Shown: piece after piece, positions 39,278-47,939 of the stretch
Position numbering within the stretch: position 1 is the first letter of the stretch
Layout of the letters: every line of letters begins with the position of its first letter
Origin: Halarcobacter sp.
GTDB lineage: Bacteria > Campylobacterota > Campylobacteria > Campylobacterales > Arcobacteraceae
NCBI GenBank assembly: GCA_030145305.1
Contig: JAQYVX010000006.1
Span: 124,001-188,000, forward strand
Length of the DNA stretch: 64,000 bases
Direction of reading: 5' to 3'
Notes under the pieces: model-generated
Told to the model about the DNA's origin: nothing
The model's database searches: none
Seen by the model: only the letters and a program-made list of their open reading frames with translations
Program-made: the position numbers and the translations under genes

Positions 39278-40273
39278 TTAGTCTTTTTGAAGTTTTGAAA
39301 GAAGGTCTTTAAATGATTCTTTAAATGATTCTAAACCATCTATTAATAAAGTATCATAAACTTTATTTAAATCTATTTTATGAGAATTTAAACTTTCAAA
39401 ATATTTATCACAATCATGCTCACTTAAAATATTACTTTGGTCTTTTTTACCATCTTCTATCCAATCTTCAATTGTAGCTAGAGGAGCTGTATTTATTGAG
39501 TTTGGAAAAATTAAGTTGTCTACGTAATATGTTCCTGCTAAATCATTTCCTTTTACACCTGTACTTGCAAAAAGCGTTCTGATGTTTTTATTAGCAATTT
39601 TTTCAACTTCATGATAACATTTAGTTGCATTTATAATTCCTAATTTTCCAGTTTTTAAGCCTTTTGATAAAAGCTCTCTATCACACATCCTATCAAATCT
39701 TGAAACAAAAACTGAAACTACCGCTTTAATATCTTTATTTGAAATTTTAATTCCTTCATCTAAAGCTTTTGCACATTTAATAGCTTGTAAAGGAGAAAAT
39801 ACTAAAGTTGCATTTACATTAATCCCTTGAGATGTTAGCTCTTTCATAGCTTCATATCCAGCTTCAGTTGCAGGAACTTTTATCATTACATTATCAGCAC
39901 CAATTTGAGAATATAATCTCATACCTTCTTCAATAGTACCTTTTGCATCATCACATAAAGATGGGTCAACTTCAATTGAGATAAAACCATCATCTAAATT
40001 TTCAAGATGTAAATCATCTAATAACTCTGCTGCTCTTTTAATATCAGTAAGAGCTAATTCTTCATAAATAGTTTTTGCTTCATTTGCTTGTAACATTTGT
40101 AATTGTTGTCCATAAGCAGCTGAATTTGAAATAGATGATTCAAATATTGCAGGATTTGAAGTTGCTCCATGAATAATTCCATCTTTTATAATATCTTGAA
40201 ATTTATTTTCTAAAAATTCTCTTTCTATAAAATCACACCAAAGTGAAAAATTAATATCCTCTTTTAAACTCAT
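39278..40273 (-). CDS. tal: Transaldolase
   Basis: 331 residues. The Schiff-base lysine is in NVMIKVPATEAGYEA (about 130-145), with GATSNPAIFESS near the start and VSVFVSRFDRMCD further on, as in the larger bacterial transaldolases. It moves a dihydroxyacetone unit between sugar phosphates and yields erythrose 4-phosphate. The 163-base leader between serB and tal is unusual: it holds a conserved element shared with a glnK leader and a hairpin directly before the AAGGAG ribosome site. Confidence 0.94.
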   Translation of the reverse strand: MSLKEDINFSLWCDFIEREFLENKFQDIIKDGIIHGATSNPAIFESSISNSAAYGQQLQMLQANEAKTIYEELALTDIKRAAELLDDLHLENLDDGFISIEVDPSLCDDAKGTIEEGMRLYSQIGADNVMIKVPATEAGYEAMKELTSQGINVNATLVFSPLQAIKCAKALDEGIKISNKDIKAVVSVFVSRFDRMCDRELLSKGLKTGKLGIINATKCYHEVEKIANKNIRTLFASTGVKGNDLAGTYYVDNLIFPNSINTAPLATIEDWIEDGKKDQSNILSEHDCDKYFESLNSHKIDLNKVYDTLLIDGLESFKESFKDLLSKLQKD

Positions 40274-40289
40274 TCTATTCTCTCCTTAA

Positions 40290-40312
40290 AAAGTCCCTAT
40301 AAAAAGGACCTG
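40290..40312 (-). promoter_or_regulatory. Hairpin directly before the tal ribosome site
   Basis: AAGTCC (40291-40296) can pair with GGACCT (40306-40311) with one bulged base, ahead of a T-run and AAGGAG on the minus strand. The same GTCC/GGAC hairpin plus T-run plus AAGGAG order is found before the second glnK and before panC. It could act as an attenuator. Confidence 0.45.
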
Positions 40313-40392
40313 TACATTTTTTTTGATTTCTTTTTTCTTTTTACTTTCTTGTCTTTAGCCTACGCTATAAAGAACAAGTTTTATAAAAACTG

Positions 40393-40430
40393 TTAAAGAA
40401 CCAAATCCTAAAGTGAAGCAGGAATGCTTC
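40393..40430 (-). ncRNA. Conserved leader element, copy 1 (tal)
   Basis: On the plus strand the core is TAAAGAA, one variable base, then CAAATCCTAAAGT (40394-40414), next to a hairpin GAAGCA-GGAA-TGCTTC (40415-40430). The same core and an equivalent hairpin occur in the leader of the glnK at 59686-60024. In the sense of tal the order is hairpin, core, possible second hairpin, terminator-like hairpin, ribosome site. Type and ligand are unknown; a cis-acting RNA is inferred. Confidence 0.5.
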
Positions 40431-40436
40431 TTTTTT

Positions 40437-41057
40437 TTATAAATGATCTAATATTTTTGTTAAATCTTTTGTATCTACAATTATATTAGCCTCTTTTTTT
40501 AAAATTTCTCTTGCACAAAAGGCAACTCTTTTTTCGGCATAAGCGAACATTGAAACATCATTCGCTCCATCTCCTGCTACTAAAGTGTTTTCTTTTGAAA
40601 CACCAAGCATAGATTGAACTCTTTGAATCATGTCTCCTTTTGAGAAGCCAAACATCATATCACCACCAACAAGACCTGTTAGAATTCCATTTTTTTCATG
40701 CAAGATATTAGAAAAATCTGCATCTAGTCCAAGTTTTTCTTTTGCTGGACTTGTTCCAATTCTAAAGCCACCTGAAAAACAAACAACTTTGTATCCTTGG
40801 TTTTTAAGCTCAGCTACAGTTTCATAAGCACCTGGCATTAAAGGTAGATCTTTACAGATTTCTACAGCTTTTTTGTACTCTAAACCTTTTAATAAAGATA
40901 CTCTTTTAATCAATGATTCAAAAAAATCAAGTTCCCCAGCCATTGCTTTTTCTGTAATTCCTGCAACTTCTTCTTCTAAACCTAAAGCAGCAGCTAAAAA
41001 ATCAATAGTCTCACCATCCATTAATGTTGAATCAAAATCAAAAACAGCTAATTTCAT
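40437..41057 (-). CDS. serB: Phosphoserine phosphatase
   Basis: 206 residues from the ATG at 41057, which gives MKLAVFDFDSTLMDGETID; the frame is open for 44 more codons upstream but these cross the divergent promoter and do not resemble SerB. HAD motifs: nucleophile in FDFDSTL, Ser in CFSGGF, Lys in FSKGDMIQ, and the Asp pair in VAGDGANDVSMF. It completes serine synthesis. It is divergent from ruvX. Confidence 0.94.
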   Translation of the reverse strand: MKLAVFDFDSTLMDGETIDFLAAALGLEEEVAGITEKAMAGELDFFESLIKRVSLLKGLEYKKAVEICKDLPLMPGAYETVAELKNQGYKVVCFSGGFRIGTSPAKEKLGLDADFSNILHEKNGILTGLVGGDMMFGFSKGDMIQRVQSMLGVSKENTLVAGDGANDVSMFAYAEKRVAFCAREILKKEANIIVDTKDLTKILDHL

Positions 41058-41089
41058 AATATGTTTTCCTAGATTTATTTTTTTAAGGA

Positions 41090-41120
41090 TATAATAGTAG
41101 CGAAAACTTACTAAAGGAAC
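41090..41120 (+). promoter_or_regulatory. ruvX promoter -10 and ribosome site
   Basis: TATAAT at 41090-41095 lies 29 bases before the TTG start at 41125, and AAAGGA at 41113-41118 supports that TTG as the start. Confidence 0.65.
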
Positions 41121-41124
41121 CTCT

Positions 41125-41505
41125 TTGAAACTTGCATGTATAGATATTGGACTTAAGAGAATAGGCGTAGCTATAAGCCTTAGAGACAAAATTATAAGTC
41201 CTCAAAATGCTATATTACGAAAGAATAGAAATCAAGCTGCACATGATGTAAACTCATTTTTAGAAGAATGGGAGATAGAAAAACTAATTGTTGGATATCC
41301 AAGCGCAAGTCTTGATATGCAAAAAAGAATAACTCATTTTGTAAAACTTTTAGAACTTAACATTCCATATGAACTTCAAGAAGAAAACATGAGTTCAATT
41401 GAAGCCCAAGAACTTATGAAAGGTGAAATAAAATACAAAAGAGATGGAAGACTTGATTCAATTGCAGCAAAGATAATTCTGGAAAGGTATTTAGATAGAA
41501 AATAA
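41125..41505 (+). CDS. ruvX: Putative Holliday junction resolvase / pre-16S rRNA nuclease YqgF
   Basis: 126 residues with a TTG start. RNase H-fold motifs: the first Asp in LACIDIGLKRIGVA, VGYPSA with the family's GxP loop, the Glu in YELQEENMSS and the last Asp in GRLDSIAAKIILERYL. The family matures 16S rRNA ends and may resolve Holliday junctions. In Campylobacter jejuni and H. pylori this gene follows dprA; here it is about 14 kb away, next to serB. Confidence 0.9.
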   Translation: MKLACIDIGLKRIGVAISLRDKIISPQNAILRKNRNQAAHDVNSFLEEWEIEKLIVGYPSASLDMQKRITHFVKLLELNIPYELQEENMSSIEAQELMKGEIKYKRDGRLDSIAAKIILERYLDRK

Positions 41506-41523
41506 ATTTTGCTTATTTAAATC

Positions 41524-42627
41524 TTAGTCTTGGTATTTTAATCTGATTTTATTTATTTCATCAAAGTTTTCAAAAAACAAATCCACAAGTTTTGGGTCAA
41601 AATGTTTTCCTCTTTGATCTTTGAAAAATTCTAATATTCTTTCTAATTCCCAAGCTTTTTTATAAACTCTGTCACTAGCAAGTGCATCAAAAACATCTGC
41701 AAGGGCGGTTATTCGACCAAAAATATGTATGTTTTCACCAGCAATTTTCTTAGGATAGCCACTTCCATCCCATTTTTCATGATGTTGATGAGCAACTATT
41801 GAAGCAGCTTTTAGTATTGGTTTATCAGAATTTTTAAGCATATTAAAGCCAAGAGTTGAGTGAGTTTTCATTACTTTAAATTCATCATCACTTAATTTTC
41901 CTGGTTTATTTAGAATTTCATCTTTTATTCCAACTTTTCCAATATCATGCATAGGAGAAGCTAGTTTTAAAAGTTCTGCCTCTTCTTTTGGAAGTCCATA
42001 TTTAAGTGCTAATATTTCAGAATAAATAGCAACTCTTTTTACATGATTCCCTGTTTCTTTACTTCTTGTTTCACCAATTGCACCCATTGTATAAACAACT
42101 TCTTTTTGGATATTAATAATATCTTCATTAGCTTGTACTACTTTTGTAATATCAGTTCCATATACTAAAATTGCATCTAAGTTTTTTACACCTTTTAACA
42201 TAAAAGTATAATATTTTTCTTTTGTAAAATGATGTTCAACTTGATAAGTTTCACTATTTTTTATTAACTTATTTAATAACTCTTTGTCATTTAAAAACTT
42301 GAAAGTATCAATATTTGAAAATATATTTTTCCCAGGTTCGTTTTTAAAAATAATATTAGCTTTTGAATCAATTATTACAATAGGTTCTGGATTAAATTTT
42401 GGTAAGGCTTCTATATATCTATTCTTTTGTCTTAAATCATTATTTATTCCAAACGTTGAATAAAAGAAACAATTTTTAATCATATTTTGATAAGCTAATG
42501 CAATTGTAAAAAAAATAAAAAACCAATAAGGTGTACTAAAAGCTAATATTGCGAAGATTATACTCATTATCCATCTTATATTAATCTCTAATTCGGACAT
42601 ATTTGAACATTTAATTTCTAAATTCAT
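41524..42627 (-). CDS. Membrane PAS/HD-GYP protein
   Basis: 367 residues. Two close hydrophobic helices at about 14-50, a PAS-like segment (about 70-165), then an HD-GYP domain (about 175-360) with HDIGK, HHEKWDGSGYP and DVFDALASDR, so metal ligands and the GYP motif are intact. It should hydrolyse c-di-GMP at the membrane. It is convergent with ruvX and directly downstream of acpS; with the GGDEF/EAL protein it is the second c-di-GMP protein in the window. Confidence 0.92.
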   Translation of the reverse strand: MNLEIKCSNMSELEINIRWIMSIIFAILAFSTPYWFFIFFTIALAYQNMIKNCFFYSTFGINNDLRQKNRYIEALPKFNPEPIVIIDSKANIIFKNEPGKNIFSNIDTFKFLNDKELLNKLIKNSETYQVEHHFTKEKYYTFMLKGVKNLDAILVYGTDITKVVQANEDIINIQKEVVYTMGAIGETRSKETGNHVKRVAIYSEILALKYGLPKEEAELLKLASPMHDIGKVGIKDEILNKPGKLSDDEFKVMKTHSTLGFNMLKNSDKPILKAASIVAHQHHEKWDGSGYPKKIAGENIHIFGRITALADVFDALASDRVYKKAWELERILEFFKDQRGKHFDPKLVDLFFENFDEINKIRLKYQD

Positions 42628-42636
42628 TTTTAAACC

Positions 42637-42984
42637 TTATTTTTCTAAAGCTACAACAGCTATTGCAAAACCATTATCATGGGCTATGGATAAACTTGCA
42701 TCTTTTATAGAAAATTTTTCTATAACTTTTGAAGAAAAAGTAATCAAAGGTGCATTTTTGGCAGTTTTTGAAATAATAATATCATGAAAAGAGCAATCCC
42801 CACCAATTCCTGTTCCTAAAGCTTTACTTGCAGCCTCTTTAGCAGCCCAAAAGCCAGCTGCTGTCTCAGGACGTTTTATTAATGCAATTTCATCTTCATT
42901 TAAAAAGCGTTCGTAAGCTTTTCTTCCAAATTTTTCATACAATTTTTTTATTCTATTTATTGAAGTTATATCAATCCCTATCAT
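42637..42984 (-). CDS. acpS: Holo-[acyl-carrier-protein] synthase
   Basis: 115 residues. MIGIDITSINRIKK holds the metal-binding Asp, and the FWAAKEAASKALGTG motif with its Glu and Lys is the family signature. It transfers phosphopantetheine from CoA to acyl carrier protein. It is 9 bases upstream of the HD-GYP gene and divergent from the permease gene. Confidence 0.95.
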   Translation of the reverse strand: MIGIDITSINRIKKLYEKFGRKAYERFLNEDEIALIKRPETAAGFWAAKEAASKALGTGIGGDCSFHDIIISKTAKNAPLITFSSKVIEKFSIKDASLSIAHDNGFAIAVVALEK

Positions 42985-43003
42985 TTTTAAAACCTATTTA
43001 GTG

Positions 43004-43009
43004 TATAAT
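43004..43009 (+). promoter_or_regulatory. -10 box giving a nearly leaderless permease mRNA
   Basis: TATAAT ends 7 bases before the ATG at 43017, so transcription would begin at or within a base of the start codon. No ribosome site precedes the ATG. Confidence 0.5.
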
Positions 43010-43016
43010 CCCAAGC

Positions 43017-43976
43017 ATGAGACTGTTTTTTAATAAATTATTATACCTTATTACTATGCTTTTTATTATAAGCTTAATATCATTTATAGCAATAAATGCT
43101 GCGCCAAACTCCTTTTTTGCAAGTGGAGAATTAAATCCAAATATTACTGAAGAGTCAATTGCTCAATTAAAAGCTATTTATGGCTTAGATAAACCCTTAT
43201 ATATACAATTTTTTTCTTGGTTGCTAGCAATTGTTCAACTTGACTTTGGAATATCCTTTGCAAGTGGAGAAATGGTAAAAACTGAAATTTTAGATAGAAT
43301 TCCAATTACTTTAACAATAAATATTATTTCTATGTTTTTAATATTTGTTATTTCTTTATATTTAGGAATTAAATCAGCATTAAATAAAAACTCTTTTTTT
43401 GATAGATTTACAGGACAATTATCCCTTCTTAGCTTTTCTATGCCTTCATTTTATTTAGCACTTTTATCAGTTCTTGTATTTTCAATATACTTTAAAATTC
43501 TACCAATTGCTGGATTACATTCTATTCCAAATGATGGAAGTTTAACTTACTATTTAGACTTTGCTTGGCATTTAATTTTACCAATTACTATTATTGTATT
43601 TGGAGGAATTGGAAGTTTGACTTTATACATTAGATCACTTACGATTGAAATATTAAAATCAGATTATATATTTTTTGCTAAATCTCGTGGGCTTGATAAT
43701 AAAAAAATTCTAAGATATTACTTACTACCAAATCTTTATCCTCCTGTTATTACTCTACTTGGCTTATCTTTGCCTGGAATTATCGGAGGTTCAGTAATTC
43801 TTGAATCTATTTTCTCAATTGATGGAATGGGACTTTTGTTTTATCAAAGTGCTTTAAGCCATGATTATCCAGTTATTATGGGAATCCTCATAATTGGTGC
43901 ATTTTTGACACTAATTGGAAATATGTTTGCTGATTTAATTTTGTTGAAACTAAATCCTAATTATAATGCCAAATAA
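43017..43976 (+). CDS. Orphan ABC transporter permease, DppB/OppB type
   Basis: 319 residues with an N-terminal helix, a periplasmic segment (about 28-95) and five more helices. The cytoplasmic EAA-like loop KSRGLDNKKILRYYLLPN is that of peptide/nickel permeases of the DppB branch, and FASGEMVKTEILDRIPITL is typical too. No second permease, ATPase or binding protein is adjacent, so partners must be elsewhere or the gene is a remnant. The possible -10 box suggests a leaderless message. Confidence 0.85.
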   Translation: MRLFFNKLLYLITMLFIISLISFIAINAAPNSFFASGELNPNITEESIAQLKAIYGLDKPLYIQFFSWLLAIVQLDFGISFASGEMVKTEILDRIPITLTINIISMFLIFVISLYLGIKSALNKNSFFDRFTGQLSLLSFSMPSFYLALLSVLVFSIYFKILPIAGLHSIPNDGSLTYYLDFAWHLILPITIIVFGGIGSLTLYIRSLTIEILKSDYIFFAKSRGLDNKKILRYYLLPNLYPPVITLLGLSLPGIIGGSVILESIFSIDGMGLLFYQSALSHDYPVIMGILIIGAFLTLIGNMFADLILLKLNPNYNAK

Positions 43977-43993
43977 AAAATAAATACAAAAGG

Positions 43994-44021
43994 AAAAGTC
44001 CTCTAAAGAAAAGGACCTTTT
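43994..44021 (+). terminator. Hairpin between permease and panC
   Basis: AAAAGTCCT (43994-44002) pairs with AGGAC-C-TTTT (44012-44021) with one bulged C and is followed by AAGGAG, the panC ribosome site. It may end the permease transcript or attenuate panC. Confidence 0.55.
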
Positions 44022-44032
44022 AAGGAGAATGT

Positions 44033-44851
44033 TTGAAAATATTAAAAACGATTGATGAATTAAGAGATGCAAGAAAAAGTATTTCTTCAAATGTAGGTTT
44101 TGTTCCTACAATGGGCGCGCTTCATCAAGGACATATTTCGCTTATAAAAAGAGCAAGACTTGAAAATGAGATTGTAATTGTGTCAATCTTTGTAAATCCA
44201 ACTCAATTTTTGCCAGGTGAAGATTTGGCTGCTTATCCTAGAAAAGATGAGGCAGATAAAAAAATCTGTGAGATGTGTAAGGTCGATTATCTTTTTATGC
44301 CAGAGATTTCTACAATGTATAAAGAAGAAGAGACTTTAGTAAAAGCTTCAAATAGAAGTTATATTTTAGAAGGTAAAGCAAGACCTGGTCACTTTGATGG
44401 AGTTTTACAAGTTGTGCTTAAACTTTTTGGATTAACCCAGCCTACAAATGCATATTTTGGGAAAAAAGACGCACAACAACTTTTATTAATATCTCAAATG
44501 GTTAAGGATTTCTTTTTACCTATAAATATAGTTGAATGTGAAATAATAAGAGAATCAGATGGCTTAGCTTTAAGTTCACGAAATGTATATTTAGATGAGA
44601 AACAAAGAAAAGATGCTCTTTTACTTTCAAAATCACTTTATCTTGCAGCTTCATTACTTACAAAAGAAGAAAAAGATGTAAAAGTAATAAAAAATAAAAT
44701 ATACGAAGTACTTCAAGGTCTAGATGTAGAGTATGTAGCGATAGTTGATAGAAGTTTTAATGAATTAGAAGAGATTGAAATAGGAAATAGCATAATACTG
44801 CTAGTTGTTAAGTTTGGACAAACAAGACTTTTAGACAATATCTGGTTATAA
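44033..44851 (+). CDS. panC: Pantothenate synthetase
   Basis: 272 residues from a TTG start with TAAGGAG at 44021-44027. The nucleotidyl motif PTMGALHQGHISLI, NPTQF, FGKKDAQQL and SSRNVYL are all family signatures. It joins pantoate and beta-alanine with ATP use, on the way to coenzyme A. No panB or panD is adjacent. Confidence 0.96.
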   Translation: MKILKTIDELRDARKSISSNVGFVPTMGALHQGHISLIKRARLENEIVIVSIFVNPTQFLPGEDLAAYPRKDEADKKICEMCKVDYLFMPEISTMYKEEETLVKASNRSYILEGKARPGHFDGVLQVVLKLFGLTQPTNAYFGKKDAQQLLLISQMVKDFFLPINIVECEIIRESDGLALSSRNVYLDEKQRKDALLLSKSLYLAASLLTKEEKDVKVIKNKIYEVLQGLDVEYVAIVDRSFNELEEIEIGNSIILLVVKFGQTRLLDNIWL

Positions 44852-44923
44852 AATTTTACAATTTTTTCATAATATGCTAAAATCCACAAAATAAATAGAA
44901 AACAAATAGAAAGTAAATATTAC

Positions 44924-46273
44924 ATGAAATTTAGCGAAAACAAACCCACAAAATCTTTACACTTAGTAAGTCTTGGTTGTACAAAGAATCTTGTTGATTC
45001 AGAAATCATGTTAGGAAAACTAAGGGATTATCAAATAGTTGATACTCCTGAAACTGCCGATGTGATTATTGTAAATACCTGTGGATTTATTGATAGTGCA
45101 AAAGAAGAGAGTATAAATACAATTTTAAATCTTCACGATGAAAGAAAAAAAGAATCGGTACTTGTTGTAGCTGGTTGTTTAACTCAAAGATATCAAGAAG
45201 AATTACAAAAAGAACTACCTGAAATTGATATTTTTACAGGAGTTGGAGACTATGACAAAATTGATATTTTAGTAAATGAAAAAAGATCAGCTTTTACAGA
45301 TGAAGTATTTTTATTAAATGAAAATGATCACAGGGTTATCACAGGTTCTTCGTACCATGCATATGTAAAGCTAAGTGAAGGCTGTAATCAAGTTTGTTCT
45401 TTTTGTGCTATTCCAGCTTTTAAAGGAAAACTTCACTCTAGGACTTTAGAATCACTTGTTAAAGAGGTAAAAAACTTAGTTGCAAATGGATATTCTGATT
45501 TTTCTTTTGTTTCACAAGATTCTTCTTCTTTTTTAAGAGATTTAAATATTAAAGATGGTTTAGAGCAATTAATTGAAGAAGTTGGAAAAATCGAAGGAAT
45601 TAAAACAGCAAGAATTTTATATCTTTATCCTTCAACTACTGAGTTAAGTTTGATAGAAAAAATCAAAAACTCGCCTATATTTGAAAATTATTTTGATATG
45701 CCTTTACAACATATATCTCCTACTTTATTAAAAATTATGAAAAGAGGGAAAGGTGTAGAAAAGTTAAAAGAACTTATGAAGGCAATGAGAGATGTTCCTA
45801 ATTCATTTGTAAGGTCTACTTTTATTGTAGGGCATCCAGGAGAATCTCAAGAAGATTTTGAAGAATTATGTAAATATCTTGAAGAATACAAATTTGATAG
45901 AGCAAATGTGTTTTCATATTCTGATGAAGAAGGAACAACAGCCTTTGATAGAATGGATAAAATTCCCCAAGAAATCATCGATGATAGAGCAGATATTTTA
46001 GGAGAGATAATTTCTAGAACTACTCAAGAATCACTTGAAAATGAAGTTGGAAAAACTTTTGAAGTTTATATTGATGGAGAAAGTGATGAGCATGAATATT
46101 TATTAAGTGCAAGAAAAACTTCTTGGGCTCCTGATATTGATGGAGAAATATATATTAATGACAATGAAATTTTTGATGAAAATTCACAAGAAAAATTAAA
46201 ATTTGGACAAGTCTATACTGTACGAGTAACTGAACTTGTAGGAGATAAATTACTAGCAACTGTAATTAAATAG
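44924..46273 (+). CDS. rimO: Ribosomal protein S12 methylthiotransferase
   Basis: 449 residues. The N-terminal cluster region has VSLGCTKNLVDSEIM, the RimO hallmark, with NTCGFID and AGCLTQRY; the radical SAM motif is CNQVCSFC near residue 153, followed by FKGKLHSR. A TRAM domain ends the protein. It methylthiolates an Asp of ribosomal protein S12. It is followed without a gap by tilS. Confidence 0.97.
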   Translation: MKFSENKPTKSLHLVSLGCTKNLVDSEIMLGKLRDYQIVDTPETADVIIVNTCGFIDSAKEESINTILNLHDERKKESVLVVAGCLTQRYQEELQKELPEIDIFTGVGDYDKIDILVNEKRSAFTDEVFLLNENDHRVITGSSYHAYVKLSEGCNQVCSFCAIPAFKGKLHSRTLESLVKEVKNLVANGYSDFSFVSQDSSSFLRDLNIKDGLEQLIEEVGKIEGIKTARILYLYPSTTELSLIEKIKNSPIFENYFDMPLQHISPTLLKIMKRGKGVEKLKELMKAMRDVPNSFVRSTFIVGHPGESQEDFEELCKYLEEYKFDRANVFSYSDEEGTTAFDRMDKIPQEIIDDRADILGEIISRTTQESLENEVGKTFEVYIDGESDEHEYLLSARKTSWAPDIDGEIYINDNEIFDENSQEKLKFGQVYTVRVTELVGDKLLATVIK

Positions 46274-47260
46274 ATGACTCCACAAATTAATAAAATCAAT
46301 ACCACGAAAAATCTTTTGGCTTTTTCTGCTGGTGTTGATTCTTCTGCTCTTTTTTTTATTCTTTTAGAAAATAATATTCCTTTTGACCTTGCAATTGTAA
46401 ACTATAATTTAAGAAAACAATCAAAAGAAGAACTACTTTATGCAAAAGAACTTGCTTTAAAATATAAAAAAGAAATCTATATAAAAGAATTAAAAATAGA
46501 AAATGAATCTAATTTTGAAAAAAAAGCTAGAGATATAAGATACACTTTTTTTGAAGAAATTATTGAAAAAAATTCTTATGAAACTTTAATCACAGCACAT
46601 CAATTAAATGATAAATTTGAATGGTTCTTAATGCAGTTAAGTAAAGGTGCTGGAATTGTAGAGTTATTAAGTTTTGAAGAGAATATCAAAAAAGAAAAAT
46701 TTACAATTTGTAAGCCTCTTATTAATACTTCAAGAGCTGATTTAGAACAATATCTAGAAAAAAATCATATAAAATTTTTCATTGACCAGAGTAATTTTGA
46801 TGAAAAATATAAGAGGAACTATTTTAGAAAAAAATTTTCTAATGATTTCATAAAAAATTATGAACAAGGACTTAAAAAAAGTTTTGAATATTTACAAAAA
46901 GATCTAGACTCTTTAGATATAAATCAAAAAACTATACTAAAAAATAAAGAACTAGAAATATTTAAAAGTAATGAAGATTCTAATATAAATATAAGAATCA
47001 TAGATAAAAGTTTAAAACAAAGAGGTTTTTTATTAAGTAAACTTCAAAGAGATGAAATTCTTAAACAAAAGCAATGTGTGATTTCACATAAAATTGCTAT
47101 TAATTTAACAAATAAATATATTTTTATATCACCTTATATAAAAGAGACTATGCCAAAAAAATTTAAAGAAAAATGTCGTATTAATAGATTACCAAAAAAT
47201 ATAAGAGCTTATATTTTTAAAGAAAATATTTTAGAAGAAGTTCTATTTATAACTAACTAA
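46274..47260 (+). CDS. tilS: tRNA(Ile)-lysidine synthase
   Basis: 328 residues. The PP-loop reads LLAFSAGVDSSALFFIL (about 13-29), with SAGVDS in place of the more usual SGGxDS, and TAHQLNDKFEWFLMQL is the second family motif. It attaches lysine to C34 of the tRNA that reads AUA. The ATG is the base after the rimO stop. The C-terminal tRNA-binding region is short. It is convergent with the flagellar run, overlapping by 4 bases. Confidence 0.93.
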   Translation: MTPQINKINTTKNLLAFSAGVDSSALFFILLENNIPFDLAIVNYNLRKQSKEELLYAKELALKYKKEIYIKELKIENESNFEKKARDIRYTFFEEIIEKNSYETLITAHQLNDKFEWFLMQLSKGAGIVELLSFEENIKKEKFTICKPLINTSRADLEQYLEKNHIKFFIDQSNFDEKYKRNYFRKKFSNDFIKNYEQGLKKSFEYLQKDLDSLDINQKTILKNKELEIFKSNEDSNINIRIIDKSLKQRGFLLSKLQRDEILKQKQCVISHKIAINLTNKYIFISPYIKETMPKKFKEKCRINRLPKNIRAYIFKENILEEVLFITN

Positions 47261-47526
47261 TTATTTAAAAACCTTTGAAGTTTTTTATTTTCAACCATAT
47301 CTTTTCTAGTTTGTTCTTTATGTTCTTTTAAAAAGTTTATGTTTTTGTAAAATAGTTCAAAAAGTACTTTTAAATCTTCTTGTTCTAAATCAAAATTAGT
47401 TATTTCTTCATTTAGTAGATATTTATTATGCCATAAAACTAAGGCATTAGCTTTTTCATAAGCGTCTAAAGAATCAATATAAATTAATTCCTCTAAAGCT
47501 TTTAAAGACCTGTTTCTTCTTTCCAT
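47257..47526 (-). CDS. FliT-like small flagellar protein
   Basis: 89 residues, helical, no membrane segment. It overlaps fliS by 25 bases and is the last gene of the fliD-fliS run, the place that fliT holds in other bacteria. The sequence (ALEELIYIDSLDAYEKANALV and a basic tail) does not identify it, so a role as a FliD chaperone is inferred from position only. Confidence 0.65.
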   Translation of the reverse strand: MERRNRSLKALEELIYIDSLDAYEKANALVLWHNKYLLNEEITNFDLEQEDLKVLFELFYKNINFLKEHKEQTRKDMVENKKLQRFLNN

Positions 47527-47858
47527 GCGTCAATTAGTCCTTGAACAACTTTCATTACTTGATTAATAGAATTAACATTATCATCAATTCCTGCACCAAA
47601 AAGTGTTTCTATTTGATATAAATATAATCCATCAAGATAATAAGATACATCCCCACCCTCAAAATTAAGAACATTTCTCAATTCATCAAAAATAGCAACA
47701 GACTTATTTATATTGGTAAATTTAGCTTCAATATCTCCAGACTCCATAGAACTTTTTACAAATGAAAGATATTTTAACAAACCTTCATAAAGTTTTAATA
47801 CTAATAAATACGGATCATCTGACACCGCATTTTGCTGCTGATAAGCTTCAATTCCCAT
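47502..47858 (-). CDS. fliS: Flagellin export chaperone FliS
   Basis: 118 residues. Starts GIEAYQQQNA and has PYLLVLKLYEGLLKYL, the family core in which helices wrap the flagellin C-terminus. It holds flagellin unpolymerised in the cytoplasm. The upstream GGAG at good spacing supports the ATG. It follows fliD after about 80 bases. Confidence 0.93.
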   Translation of the reverse strand: MGIEAYQQQNAVSDDPYLLVLKLYEGLLKYLSFVKSSMESGDIEAKFTNINKSVAIFDELRNVLNFEGGDVSYYLDGLYLYQIETLFGAGIDDNVNSINQVMKVVQGLIDAWKEETGL

Positions 47859-47939
47859 ATATTTACTCCATACTTATATTAAGGAACTAGTATATTATAT
47901 CTTAACTTAAAAAAAGTTATTTAATATGCTAATTATAAT

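Noticed and set aside
40415-40438. Plus-strand intrinsic terminator (hairpin followed by eight T)
   Set aside because: No plus-strand gene reads into it; the hairpin is better explained as part of the shared leader element on the minus strand, with the T-run being the A-run after serB.
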